Source of the DNA: Coffea arabica | Lineage: Eukaryota; Streptophyta; Magnoliopsida; Gentianales; Rubiaceae | Direction: 5' to 3' | DNA: 64,000 nucleotides | NCBI RefSeq assembly: GCF_036785885.1 | Contig: NC_092329.1 | Span: 5,394,001 to 5,458,000 of the forward strand | Part shown: piece by piece, positions 24,966-36,307 of the stretch | Layout of the letters: each line of letters opens with the position of its first letter | How positions within the stretch are numbered: the first letter of the stretch is position 1 | Translations under genes and position numbers: made by a program | The notes under the pieces: model-generated | What the model saw: the letters and a program-made list of their open reading frames with translations, nothing else | What the model was told of the DNA's origin: nothing | Databases searched by the model: none

Positions 24966-25057
24966 CTACAATTTCTCGCTAACGTTTTCATTGCATAACA
25001 GAGCTCCTCCAGATTGCATAGCATGACACTTCTCCAGCTCTTTGTCAAGTTGATCAG
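24966..25057 (-). pseudogene. Exon-like block, possible last coding exon
   Basis: On the minus strand a good acceptor (TGTTGTCTTCAG) is followed by an open frame reading DQLDKELEKCHAMQSG..., 29 residues to a TAG. The LDKELEK-type motif resembles the C-terminal LDxxLxxYHxxAM tail of ALY/THO4-like mRNA export factors, but that is only a resemblance. Phase is compatible with an upstream exon ending in one extra base. Lies inside the 6.5-kb hAT-like element. Confidence 0.35.
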
Positions 25058-25132
25058 CTGAAGACAACATCCAAGCAACCATGCAAGACAAATAACATGA
25101 ACCGAGTATATCCACAAGCACTTACCCTGTAC

Positions 25133-25761
25133 TAGGGGTGGCAATTTCCGCCACGACTTGAAAACACGACATGAACCTAACACGAAATTAATGGGTTTGG
25201 TTTGAGATTTTGCAGGTTCGGGTCAGAATCGGGTCAAACTAGATGAACCCGAAAAGAAAATGGGTCGAATTCGAGTCAACCACGATAGCCCGTTTACAAA
25301 TTAAAAATAATTTAATAAACATAAAAATTATTTTATCTAACTAAACTAAGTTATTCTTTTTTTCCAAAGGCATTAATCACTTAATCCTAAATGAATTTAT
25401 TTAACTTGTGTGAAGTTGAAATTATTATATTTGGACAAATAATGTATTATATTATTTTTTACTTTTATACTGTTTTAATTTATTTTATATTTGGTTTGGG
25501 ATAAAACACTTTTACGGTGTTTTAATTTATTTTAGATTTGGTTTGGGATTATTTATTTAAAAATTTATTACTTGATTATGTAATTAGTCTTGTGTGAAAT
25601 TGGTTTTATTACAAATTACAATGGTAAATTAATAAATTAAAATTAAATTTCGGGTCTACCCGCCAACCCGAAATTTTCGGATTCGGGTAAGGTATCCTGA
25701 CCCATTTCGGGTTGGCGGGGTCAGGTTCGGATCAGCGGATTTGGACCCGATTGCCACCCCT
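25133..25761. mobile_element. 629-bp non-autonomous hAT-like element, nested
   Basis: The left end TAGGGGTGGCAATT and the right end ATTGCCACCCCT(A) are inverted repeats of the hAT type. Taking the terminal A as part of the element, the flanks CCCTGTAC and CCCTGCAC agree at 7 of 8 bases. Subterminal DNA is rich in GGGTC/CGGGT words on both sides, a feature of hAT transposase-binding regions. No coding capacity. It sits inside the 6.5-kb element, so it inserted later. Confidence 0.75.
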
Positions 25762-26189
25762 ACCCTGCACCATAACTTATTGTCTATGAGTAACAGAAGT
25801 GGGGTCTCTGGTGACATGTATTTTCCAACAAAATTGGTAGCAATAGAAGCAAAATCACATCATGAATTCGATATGGATACATAGCCAGATTGGAACTCCT
25901 AACAGAAAAAATCGACAAAAAACAGTAAAAGATGAAGAAAAAAAGGATCCTAAAAAATAAAAAAGGAAGAGCTGACTTGGGCCAGTTGTTTAAGACAAAT
26001 CATTGTCAAACAAACGCATAATCTTGGCCAAAATTATCAACACTAGAGTAAGAAGACCAGAAAATTATGAAATATATAGCTTACCTAAATATGAAGGTTA
26101 GTAAATTTAGCAACTAAAGATGCAAACTACCATTTGCATTGTGCTCTTTGTGAACCATCCGGTTCAATGTACAATATATCAAATTCCTT

Positions 26190-26315
26190 CTATATCAATG
26201 ATGTGAGCTGTCTCGAGCGCTTGGAAGAACCTTGGGTCAACTCATCTGTATTGGTAGGCTCATGGCTTGTATAAGAACATTGTTCCTGAATGTGCTCTGA
26301 CAAAATTTCATCTAT
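26190..26315 (-). pseudogene. Exon-like block, minus strand
   Basis: Acceptor TTTTATCTTAG is followed by 41 open codons beginning IDEILSEHIQEQCSYTSHEP and ending at TAG. The polar composition looks protein-like rather than random AT-rich translation. An internal donor (CAAG/GTTCTT) would give a phase that fits the block at 24966-25057. The protein family is not recognised. Lies in the 6.5-kb hAT-like element. Confidence 0.35.
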
Positions 26316-26677
26316 CTAAGATAAAATTCAAAGAACAAACTAGAAAATTACTGCTGAAAAAGTTGCTACTTTTTATTTTGAGTTTGCAACTATTAATCAT
26401 TTCATGTTTCTCTATTTTTGTCTCCGTAAGATTTTGTAGGTCAGCGTATTCTTGTTTTAATGGAACTTAATACATCAACAGAACATCATATTGTGCACAT
26501 AATATTGAACTAAAACAATGACAGGCTGGAGAAGTTGGGACTCTCAGAAGTTTTGACTGTCCTGGATGTGTGCTGAAATGCACATTAAACTATATTCTAT
26601 ATGTAGCATGTTTCTTTATAAGAAACTCTTTGCATTTGTCTCTATTGATGCCTATGTTACCCTTTAGCTTTGATTAG

Positions 26678-26782
26678 GTAACACAGAAGGTAATTCAAGT
26701 AGAAAATGATAAAAAAGAGAATATACAGAATGCTGGTAAAGTTGCAATAGAAGAGGCAGAAGTTTCGTCATCTCATGGGAAG
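26678..26782 (+). pseudogene. Exon-like block, plus strand
   Basis: Acceptor TTTGATTAG and donor GGGAAG/GTGTAC enclose 35 open codons beginning VTQKVIQVENDKKENIQNAG, a polar, protein-like sequence in AT-rich DNA. The opposite strand is full of stops, so it must be plus-strand, unlike its neighbours. The family is not recognised. Confidence 0.3.
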
Positions 26783-26873
26783 GTGTACTGCATCACTCAT
26801 GTCAATTTTTACTAGGTGGAATATTAAGCAGCTGCTAATACAATCAATTTATACTCACTCATGCAATGAACAG

Positions 26874-27031
26874 GTGAAAGTGACTCTCATCTTGGAGCTT
26901 GTGGTCATAAAATCAACAACAAATCGAGAAATTTAGTGTTGGATAGATCAAAGTACTGTAGTACAAAACATGAAAATCTTGCAAGTAGATTTTTGCTCTA
27001 CAGAACTTTAGTCGCAGAAGTGCAGCAATAG
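26874..27031 (+). pseudogene. Exon-like block, plus strand, ends in stop
   Basis: After an acceptor (GCAATGAACAG) a frame beginning ESDSHLGACGHKINNKSRNL stays open for 51 codons and ends in TAG at 27029. The preceding block can supply the needed phase through its internal donor G/GTAAAG. Possibly the 3' end of the same captured gene. Not identified. Confidence 0.3.
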
Positions 27032-27448
27032 AGTAATACAACCCATTTTTTTACCTTGTATTTTAGTAGTAGTAGAAGTACTGTGTTAGTGCTTGGTACT
27101 TTTTGCTCTATTAATTATTTCTTCACAAGGCGCCAGTGTTCCTACTACTATAACTCTTTAGGCTGTTACATTGTGGACAAAAATGGAATAGGAATACTTG
27201 CTTAGACCAGATTCATCTTATTATGACCACTGTGACTTTTTAAGTTCTATGGAGCAAATCATTCACATCAGAGGTTATACCTACTTGGTGAAAAGGTATA
27301 CATGTTGATCACAATACTCGATCAAGCATATTGAACAAGAGCTATAGTTACCAGAACCATATAGAGTTAAGGATTTTCTTGGTTTTCAACAATAATTAGT
27401 ATACTAGTAATTCGTATGTCCTTCAGAATGCTCAGGAGCTGCAAACAC

Positions 27449-27565
27449 CTTTGCATTGATCCCAAATTCAGCACCCTTAACTCTCTCAACACCCTTAACA
27501 AATACAACAAGAAATATGTTACCGATCCCTGATTTACCTCTAAAAGATTTTTCTTCTAAGATATC
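27449..27565 (-). pseudogene. Exon-like block, minus strand
   Basis: Acceptor GTGTGAAACAG and donor GCAAAG/GTGTTT bound 39 open codons beginning DILEEKSFRGKSGIGNIFLV and ending in GAEFGINAK. If the donor is not used the frame stays open for 14 more codons. No family is recognised. Lies in the 6.5-kb hAT-like element. Confidence 0.4.
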
Positions 27566-27826
27566 CTGTTTCACACTGTTGCCTTACATGCATTGTTGAT
27601 TCAACATGTGTAAATGAAAAAATGACCCGTAACAGAAGATTCCTTTCAGCCCGAAAACACATATTTACTCAAAGTTTGAGTAAACAAAATTCACAGGTAC
27701 GAAAGGTAGCAACAACACCTAACCATCTTACATAAATGAGCTAAATCAGCTCATTCTAATACTAACTGTGTTTGGATACACGACTGCCTCAAATTCAGAA
27801 ATATTTAATAAGAAAGATTAGCAAGG

Positions 27827-27828
<2 letters not shown>

Positions 27829-27858
<30 letters not shown>
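27829..27858. repeat. (AT)n microsatellite
   Basis: About 15 AT units without interruption. Confidence 0.9.
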
Positions 27859-27862
<4 letters not shown>

Positions 27863-28398
27863 TGATTAGGACAACAACCTCATCAAATTGAAATGCCAAT
27901 TAGTATCGACGCTAAATGGTTGTTCTAAGAGATCTTTACAGCTAAATTTCAGAAAAGCATTTACTCAACTGAGTATTCAAATTCAAAATACTAAACTGGC
28001 TGGATGGAAGTCAAGTACAGCAAAATGCTATACAGTTGTTGCTGTAAGAATGCTACTAAATTTAAAACTAAACCCATGCCTTCAGACCAGTTGGGATCTT
28101 AAAAAGTAATGCCCAAGAGTAGCTTTAACATTAGCAGTAACATGCAAGTAAATATCTTATTGTATCTTCTTACAATTAAAAGAGAAAAGGGAAAATTCAT
28201 GTATCAACAGATTCATCGCATCGGCCATTATTATTCCCACCTATAGGGAATTGTGTTAAATTAGAGATTAAATTCTAGAAAGTGGTACATTATGGAGAAC
28301 TATTTTCCTCAATAGCAGTCAATTTTTGCCTTGTAAACCACTTAGATTTTTAAAATCCTATTACCTGGGTAGATGTTAGACCTAAATCAATGCCTTAC

Positions 28399-28469
28399 AA
28401 TTTCCCTTGCTCCTCCAGATACTCCTCTGGATTCTTTAAGTCCCAACCGAAAGGCAAAAGGCCACATAT
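28399..28469 (-). pseudogene. Exon-like block, minus strand
   Basis: Acceptor AAAGTATAG and a consensus donor (AAATT/GTAAGG) enclose 71 bases reading ICGLLPFGWDLKNPEEYLEE followed by QGK. The acidic, Trp-containing sequence is protein-like. The end phase does not join directly to the block at 27449-27565, so another exon is missing or the blocks come from different genes. Confidence 0.4.
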
Positions 28470-29149
28470 CTATACTTTTTGTGCCATATAAATGAGTTTG
28501 TTTGCCACCTATATTTGTTTCTAATGGAAAAAACATGAGATCAATGTTCAATACTTATAAGCCACAAACGACCTTAAGCAATCATGCCAAAAGTTGAGAT
28601 GTTTTTGAACTAACTTCCCTCAGAAGATAAGAAAGAAAATGGTAGAACAAGCACCAAGCACTACATAGACTACTATTTAGAAGAATTTATTTTGTGCTTT
28701 GAACATAGTTTTAGCAACAGCAAAACGACTCAATCTTAACAATTTTCACAAAGAGATGAACCATGTATAGGTAGAATCAATTATCTTTAGAAATGAGAAA
28801 GAAATTTGGCAAAAATATACTAGTCTAAAAACTTGTAAAAATTAGAAAAACAAACCAATCTTCTTTCTTACTCATCGACCAAGTATGCAAGAATTGCTCT
28901 GTAATGAGTCAAATGAGTAATTGCAATGTAAACTCAATCTCAATAACAAAAAATAACCAACCAATCCCCCTTTCCTCCAACCCAATTCGAACACTAACAA
29001 TCAACAGTAGCTAGTATATTTGGAAGCATAATACAACTTCTCACAAGTATAAAACGAAAGGAACTTCATAATTATATTAGCCTGGACAGCATATTTTGTT
29101 CTATTTGCCAACCTGTTTAACGTCTCTTTTGGCTTGCAAAGTTACTTGC

Positions 29150-29232
29150 AGCATCACGGATGACATTCTCTGGAAAAATCTTCAAGACACCACGGGTTTT
29201 TTCATAGATCAGCTCAGGAATTTGCGCTTTCG
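29150..29232 (-). pseudogene. Histone H4 fragment
   Basis: The minus strand reads IPELIYEKTRGVLKIFPENV followed by IRDA, matching histone H4 residues of about 46-69 with few changes (Gly to Glu, Glu to Lys, Leu to Pro). H4 is nearly invariant, so this is an H4-derived piece and not a working histone. The histone tail and the rest of the fold are absent; a stop or splice donor (GCTGCAA/GTAACT) follows. Upstream DNA (29233-29430) is a pyrimidine-rich 5'-UTR-like stretch on the same strand. Lies near the right end of the 6.5-kb hAT-like element. Confidence 0.75.
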
Positions 29233-29671
29233 AGGTGGATTTGATGCTATTGAAATCGGGCGAGGAAGGGGCAAAGGCCTTCTATTAAAGAGAGACGGAG
29301 AGAAGGTGGAGGGGAAACAAGTAGCGGAGGAAGAGAAGGGGAGGAGCAGTGGACTTGCTGGTGGGAAGGAGAAGGTGATAGTGGAGACAACAACAATTGA
29401 TGGTGGAAATACAAGTTTAGGAATATAAGTTAAATGTGTTGATTGGATTTGATGAATTATCTAATTATATCCAATTAGGTAACTAATTAGTGAATTAGTT
29501 AATTGATGAACTACCTAATCAAATTACCTAATTTGATGAATTACCTAATTATATCCAAGGATAACTCATTTATATTCATATGTAAAAATTTAATATATTC
29601 ATATCCAGTTATTAATGACAAGTATGAATAAAATTAATTAAATGAATTTGTTTGCCATCTATACCTGTAAC

Positions 29672-31096
29672 TGTGATGTATTGTGTCTTAGAAATGTTGG
29701 CATATCTACGCAGGCACTTATTATGTCATGGTACGAGGGAAATGATAAGTGTGATTGGCATCCAAATGACATGGAAATTGTGGTACCATGCCTATTTGAA
29801 GAGGTAACAAACTCGTATGCATTGGAGACAAAATGATCCAAGATTGAATGCTGAATTGTAATGAAGTGTTTGCTAAGGGATAACTACGTAATTGATTCGC
29901 AGGGATATAAGCTGTACTAGGTATCTTTCGTAGTCGTAGCGATTGGGAAAAGTAGCAATCACCGTGTTACAATTTTATATTTTAGTAAGGTATATACTTG
30001 AATCACGAAACATCATAAAAGTCCTTATTGTATTTTATAAGAATAAGATGTTGTAGTGTGAAAAGCGCAATACACAAAAAAAAAAAGAAAAATTAATGTA
30101 CTTTAAATTTTTTTTGGTGAATTTTAAAGCATTAATGAATGTGATAGCACCTTTTAACAATTGAAACTACTGTGAATTTTGTCGAATTTTTGTAATTTGA
30201 AATATGGTGCATACTAAATTATAGAAGAAACTAAAAATAATTGTAAAATCTATAAAATTATTAAGAAAAGCTTCTAGAAGTTTTGAACTGATGAATAACA
30301 TACAGTATAGATATAAATATGTAAATATTAATGCTTAAAATGTGTAAGCATTTTTTTGCACGAATTACTTTTGCAAAATTGTAAGCGATCAATTCGAAAA
30401 GATATTAATTTCCCATGCAAAAACATTAAAATTGATTGATCTTATATAATTTAAAAGTATTATATCCTCCCTGCCCCTGCAAAGTATTTAATATATCCTC
30501 CCTGCAAATATAAATATAAATATATTTAATTAAATAATTATAATATATATTTATGTAATATAGTATATGCGTATATAATAATTATAATTATAAATATAAA
30601 TATATTATAATAGTTATAAATATATTATATAGTTATATTATACTAAAATATATAATTATAATAAAATACTATAATTATAATATATAATATATATAATTAT
30701 ATATTAATTTTTTAAACCAATGATAAGAAGGACTCCATTTCTAAACAAAAATCAGGCTTGGGTTTTATCCAAAACCCTTTAGGTTATTAGGGAACCGAGG
30801 AATTCCAAATTTTTAGACATGATTCCAAAGTCTCAATTCTAATAGTAGTAATTCAAATAATAATTATGAAATTTATTCTAATTCTTTGTTCCGAAATCCT
30901 CTTACCGAACACCGGCTAATAAAGACAGACAATTTCTCGACGGAGGATTTTCTACCGTTGGATTACCACTTACATCGTTAGATCATTAAAGTTGTTTCTT
31001 TAATTTTGTTTCGTTCTAGGATTTTCGTTCTAGTGAGTATATGCAGATCCCGAGAGTCTTCTAGGGCAAATGCAACCTCATAAAAATCACGTCGAC
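29672..31096. other. Intergenic, strongly AT-rich
   Basis: No gene supported. The part from 30480 to 30712 is almost pure A/T (degenerate TATAATTATA repeats). The sequence TATCCTCCCTGC occurs twice around 30465-30505. Confidence 0.6.
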
Positions 31097-31627
31097 TTCC
31101 CTTTCCAGATAACTCAACAGGATTAGCAACCAAGAGACGAGTTCTGCATCAGGGGCCACGCGGCTGGTAATGGTGACTCTCATTGGATGAAGCATCTCTT
31201 CCTTTAGGCGAGAACACAAAGCAACGTAGAGTTTTTTCTTCAATACCACCATGTGTGATTATGTTTAGTAGGATTCCCTTTCCAGATAACTCAACAGGAT
31301 TAGCAACCAAGAGACGAGTTCTGCATCAGGGGCCACGCGGCTGGTAATGGTGACTCTCATTGGATGAAGCATCTCTTCCTTTAGGCGAGAACACAAAGCA
31401 ACGTAGAGTTTTTTCTTCAATACCACCATGTGTGATTATGTTTAGTAGGATTCCCTTTCCAGATAACTCAACAGGATTAGCAACCAAGAGACGAGTTCTG
31501 CATCAGGGGCCACGCGGCTGGTAATGGTGACTCTCAGTGGATGAAGCATCTCTTCCTTCAGGCGAGAACACAAAGCAACGTGAGTTTTTTCTTCAATACC
31601 ACCATGTGTGATTATGTTTAGTAGGAT
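31097..31627 (-). repeat. 177-bp unit in three tandem copies
   Basis: Copies start at 31097, 31274 and 31451, each with TTCCCTTTCCAGATAACTCA, and are nearly identical; the third is 1 bp shorter. Read on the minus strand the unit encodes protein (ITHGGIEEK, then VALCSRLKEEMLHP, then APDAELVSWLLILLSYLERE). 177 bp is 59 codons, but copies 1 and 2 carry a 1-bp insertion (ACGTAGAG against ACGTGAG) that breaks the frame. Recent tandem duplication of an exon fragment. Confidence 0.9.
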
Positions 31628-31886
31628 GTTCTTGAGGCTTTGAAGTGAAAACGGATTATTCTTAGTGGATAGTTTCTCTACTAAACATGATAAAACTTGC
31701 ATTTAGTCTGATGTACACCCATTTTGCTTGAAATATTTCGTTAAAAAGCTCGACTCTTGCTATGTATTCTGTTTTATGGTTGACTTCCTGATGCATAAAC
31801 TTATTTAACATAACACTGGGGTGAGGTTTTGCTGTAAACTCAGGTCTAAATGATTTTGTTTCTTGAACGTGCACAGAGATTAGCAT
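31442..31886 (-). pseudogene. Unidentified gene fragment, minus strand
   Basis: The third 177-bp copy continues upstream as an open frame: MQVLSCLVEKLSTKNNPFSL, QSLKNILLNIITHGGIEEK, then the repeated part, ending SYLERESY and a stop created at the repeat junction. A second frame (31662-31886) also looks protein-like. It resembles the helical, Leu-rich part of a conserved plant protein that I cannot name. Truncated on both sides and frameshifted in the repeats, so treated as a pseudogene. Confidence 0.45.
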
Positions 31887-31889
31887 GAA

Positions 31890-33649
31890 ATAAGATTAGC
31901 TCTCAGTAGTCCCGTAATCAGAAGTTGAAATTTCTGTTTTGCTAAAAAAAAAATTTGATGCTTTTAACCTCGTTCAAAAGTTATTAATTTTCTTTGTCAT
32001 TTGGTTAATTGCAGACTCGACAGGTGATTTCATCTTCATGTAGCATTTGATACTTAATATTTTCTTTAGCTGAATTCTAGGCTTCGATCAATTGAAATTA
32101 TTATTTGACGGGACAAACCTGACGGCATTTTATGGTAGGTTCTACCATAAGTCTGACACAGTTTATATGGTGATTTGTGGTCTTGCAGGTTATAGTTTCA
32201 GGGTACTCTGGTATTTGCATTTCTCTGGTTGGTTTGCCTACCTGGATCTACTCCTCCATTCACGATCAGGCTAAGTAAACTTAAATTTTCCCATTTTGTT
32301 TTTCTATTCTCTGTGGTTTACATCAGTTTGCTTTGGCAATTGTCTTCCATTTGGTACTTAGTTTTGTGTTTTGGTTGCATCCCTTACAGTTAAGATTTAA
32401 TTCAACTTGTGAGTGACTTATTGTAGAGAAGTTGCCGATCGCGAACTAATTTGCTCCTTAAGTCACATTTTTCGGACAAAAGAACTATTCCAGGGCTAGT
32501 ATTCTTGGTGACACGGGATTATATTTTTTGGAAGCATAATTGCCAAATACCCGTAGGAGGAGGTTGTGGGTGTATCTTTCACGGCATTGGTATCTTTTAT
32601 ATTTTTATTTCATTGATTTTCTTTTTGGGATCCATATGGATTCTAAACTTGATACTGAGGCATTGATGGCAATGCCCACTTTTATTGAAGTTAAATTTGA
32701 GTATTTGTTTTCTTTTCCTACCTTTTCCAAGTGAAGGTTTTATTTTTAGTTTCTTTGGGCTAAGCTATTTCGTATTCCAAGCATACTCTGTAATTTTGAG
32801 TCTATTTAGGCTTTTGATCTTTTTTCCTTTGGTTTATTCTAAATAAAAATTTGTTTTGTTATGCTGGTGATTTAATGGTGCTTTATTTGCTTGGTTAGTC
32901 ATTCAATATTGTCTTTGGTCTGGTTTTCTTGAGAACTGATTCAATCATATCTTGTTTTGACTGAAAGTGAAATTTTCTAGATTGCAACTCGTAAAATTGC
33001 CTTTTCTCCCTTTTTTTAAGATGGAAGAACTGAAAAATGACTATTCATAGTCCATCCAACAATTGAGATAATGGTTTTGGTAAAGCTTTCAGCACATAAA
33101 TAACATGATGCTCATATTTTGAGCACGTAAGTCGAAGTAGTAAAACTTCTGTAACTACATGTTCTCAGATTAATAAATGCTTTTGGTTGTAGTGTACTGT
33201 TTGTGCTCTGTGCGATGCATATTTTAAAGATATTTTCTGAATGTTATAAATTTGAGTGCACATGAAATGACTATCAGTTTATCCAGTAATCTACGTGGAG
33301 AAGATTAAGTATAATCCTTAGAGGTTGCATATTTGGGGTGGGCAGCTTCACCTAGTACTTCTACTTGAGAAGTCTACCCTGGCCATCCAAACCCTATTTT
33401 CTCATATATTTTTCAATAGTTTTACCAGCTCCAACAGCTTCCTGCCTGAGCTGAACTTGGGAATTATTTATAGAAGGTTATTTTGATAATATTGATATTT
33501 GATATTTTGTGAACGTCCTAAACACTAAGTCCGTTGAATCTTCTAGTGTTTTATGACATGGTTGCTTATTTTAGTAATGTTGATGTTTGATGTTTCATTT
33601 ATGGTTAGTTGATAACATAAATCAGTTTGTTTGCTGGTTTTTGCAAAGA
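31890..33649. other. Upstream region / 5' UTR intron of the first oxidoreductase gene
   Basis: Intron-like T-rich DNA. The AAAG just before the ATG at 33650 resembles an acceptor, suggesting a 5' UTR intron. Bases 32797-33470 recur at about 90% identity at 62709-63391, showing this upstream piece was duplicated. No separate gene is supported. Confidence 0.5.
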
Positions 33650-36307
33650 ATGTTTGCTGTAGTGTATGATAGCTGTGGTGGTCCTAAGGTCTTGAAGTGG
33701 AAAGTGGTTGAAAATCCCGTACTCGATTTTAATGAGGTTTTGATCAAGGTTGAAGCCTGTGGCGTTAATAGAAGAGACTTATGGATACGGGAAGGCATAT
33801 ATCAACACTTGGGAAAGAACAAATATTTGGGCTTTGAGTGCTCGGGAACTATTGTAAAAAGAGGAGCAGCAGCTTCTAAATTGCCTATAGGCTCCAAGGT
33901 TGGCTTAGCTTAATTTACATGCAAATTTTTGTGTGCTTATTCCAAAAAATAAATAAATTAATCAATACAAATCAGCTTCTACTTTGAAACATGCTTTTGT
34001 GTTCCTCTTGTCCATTACTTGCTACTAATAAATTTTGACTAGGTACAAAGTTTTTTTTTTTCCTCTATGTTTAAACTTTGAAGTGATACTAAAGCAACAT
34101 GAGAGGTATTCAAGGGCGGTAAAAGCAAAAAGAAAGCGACATGCTACTGTTCACCTATAGAATATTAGAGATGCCAAATTAGGGGGTGTGGAAGATAGTT
34201 ACTGTAGCAAGTAAAACTGCTTAAAATAGCAAAGATATGCGAGTTTTTCTTTTTGGTACATTGGATGGCCTAGACATAGCTAACAGGTATACCTGACTTC
34301 TTTCATCTGCATTGCTTGCCTCATCATGCCAGTTTATTGGTCTCCAGTCTCCACTGCCTGGGCAACCAGCAAAAGTGAGCTTGACCTTAACCTCTTTAAA
34401 CAGGCAAAACTGCTTTTCATGTCTGCCAAGAAAAGTACAAAACTGCTTGCTTACATCTTGGGATGTGGATAATTTGGTACTTTAAGGTTCCAATCTATCC
34501 ATTCTACCAATTGATTATGCTACAACTCCTTTAAAATATAGGAAGCACAAGCTTCTTCTAAATCCTTTGATCCAATGGCAATCTGGTAATGCATAGAGAG
34601 TGGTTTCAAAATCCTCATCCATGCATCAGTCCTTGTGTCTATATAAATTTTGCCCTCTTGGACATTGGTCTGTCAAGATGAACCAACCTCAGCATATATT
34701 ACTTGCACCTCTCCCGCTTCCGAATTCTGTCCTGCTTACTTGCCTAGATTCTTAAGGGGATATTTGCTTGTAGGTTTGCGCTCTTCTTAATGGTGGAGGA
34801 TATGCGGAGTATGTGGCTGTTCCAGAAGACTATGTGATGTCTATACCCTCTGGGTTAACTTTTGAGCAAGCTGCTGCAATACCATGTTCAGCATCACTCA
34901 TTTGGCTCAGCTTTTTTGAAAGGAACAATCTTATTCGTGATGACAAAGTTTTGGTAACGCTTTGCTTGTTATCCTGAGTGTTCTTTATTTGAGCTTATAA
35001 AAATAAATAAGAAATTATTTCTTTTTAAACATTTCAGATTCATGGGGCAGCATGGGGAGTTGGTTCATTAGCGGTCAGAATTGCGAAAAGTCTAGGGTGT
35101 GTTGTATTTGCAACAGCAGGTTTGTTGGTTTTGGTCTGACTTGCATTTCGTTGCCTTAAAATTCTTGTATGTGTGCATTGGATTGTACATACAAATTTTC
35201 CTTTTGTTTAAAATACGAACAAGTTAATAGTTGGTCTTTCTAGTTAGTTGCCTAAATTAATTGCAAAAGAATTTAGATAATTTTAGAACATCGACATTAC
35301 ATGGCAGGAGACAAGAGCTAGCTAGCTAGGTTCAAACTTAAGATTTAAGATTGAAGATGACGAGTTAACCGTTGTACAAGGTTTGATTAGATTTTGTTGT
35401 TTTTTCTTCCAGGATCCGAGGAAAAAGTAGATTTTTGCAGGACTTTAGATGCTGATTTTGCCATTAACTACAAGAAGCAGGATTTCTCTGAGGTCGTGGC
35501 TCGTGAAACTAATGGGACTGGTACATATTTTGGTTTCGTCTAACATATTTTTGTATGGAAACTTTGCACTCCAACCCCTTCTTCCCCTGCCTCTTCCCTG
35601 GCTAAGTTTGAAGTGTACGATGTTATTTTAGGATTCATGACAAAATTTTGCTAACTAGTCAGAAGATGTGAAACCTTTATTTTATTTATTTTGGTATAGT
35701 TGGATTCAATTTATTTCTACACTGAAGTAATTCGTTTCAGCATGGTAGTTGATCCTTAATTACTTTCAGGTGAATGTTGTTGTTAGTTAGTTATTGTTTG
35801 CTAATGCATTGTTTATTTTCGTTCGTTCCTTTTTCTTTTGAAGGGGTGAATTGTGTATTAGATTGTCTTGGAGATGATGTTGTTGACCAGAATTTGAAAA
35901 GCCTAGCGGTTGGCGGTAAGCTTATATGTATTGGATATAAAGATCATTGGAAATGGAGTTCCGTGGAGATGAAGGATCTTGTCTCTAAAGATGCAACAAT
36001 CATGGGTATCTCTTATTAACACTTTTCATTCATCTTTTGTGTTGAGGTACCATAGTCAAACTTGCATAACTAGTAGGTTTTGTTATTTAATGCAGGGATA
36101 AATATAAACACCTTTAATGTGGTTGGAAAGCGTAACATGCTTGAAGGGATCCGGCGAGACATTTGGCCTCTTCTAAACAACAATCCCCACCTTGTGGACA
36201 TTTGTGCGACTTACTCATTTGCTCAAGCCACACAAGCACACACCTTAATGGAGAAGAACCTCCATCGAGGAAAGATTGTGCTATTACCCCGTACGGACCT
36301 TCCTTAA
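33650..36307 (+). CDS. Quinone oxidoreductase PIG3-like (zinc-binding dehydrogenase family, MDR), six exons
   Basis: Predicted NADPH-dependent quinone reductase of the medium-chain dehydrogenase superfamily, close to plant At4g21580-type proteins and animal TP53I3. Exons 33650-33898, 34774-34953, 35038-35119, 35413-35520, 35844-36005 and 36096-36307 all have GT-AG borders and keep frame, giving 330 aa, the usual family length. Visible: N-terminal MFAVVYDSCGGPKVLKWKVV; GroES-like fold residues EACGVNRRDLWIREG and YLGFECSGTIV; GGGYAEYVAVP; nucleotide loop HGAAWGVGSLAVRIAKSLG; and a C-terminal LMEKNLHRGKIVLL. Catalytic zinc ligands are absent, as in quinone reductases. ATG 33650 is chosen because it starts the conserved N-terminus; the preceding in-frame Met lies in intron-like sequence. 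A tandem paralog follows at 40.2 kb. Confidence 0.93.

Larger units (their letters stand above)
23174..29663 (-). mobile_element. 6.5-kb hAT-like element containing gene-derived exons
   Basis: The left end TAGAGGTATCAAA and the reverse complement of the right end TATAGATGGCAAA resemble the TAGNGGTGNCAA termini of hAT elements. The 8 bases on each side, CTTGTAAC (23166-23173) and CCTGTAAC (29664-29671), match at 7 of 8, as expected for an 8-bp hAT target duplication. Subterminal regions carry repeated short words (AACCCATTT-like on the left, CTAATTATATCCAA-like on the right). Inside are a histone H4 fragment and several exon-like blocks, mostly on the minus strand; no hAT transposase motif was recognised. 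This looks like a non-autonomous element that acquired host gene pieces. The inverted repeats are short and diverged, so the call rests mainly on the flanking duplication. Confidence 0.55.

Noticed and set aside
25771-25870. Minus-strand block that could be another exon (reads NFVGKYMSPETPLLLL)
   Set aside because: It has a fair donor at its end but no acceptor upstream before an in-frame stop, so I left it out of the exon list.
29096-29428. 110-codon plus-strand frame
   Set aside because: It is the opposite strand of the histone H4 fragment and its pyrimidine-rich upstream region.
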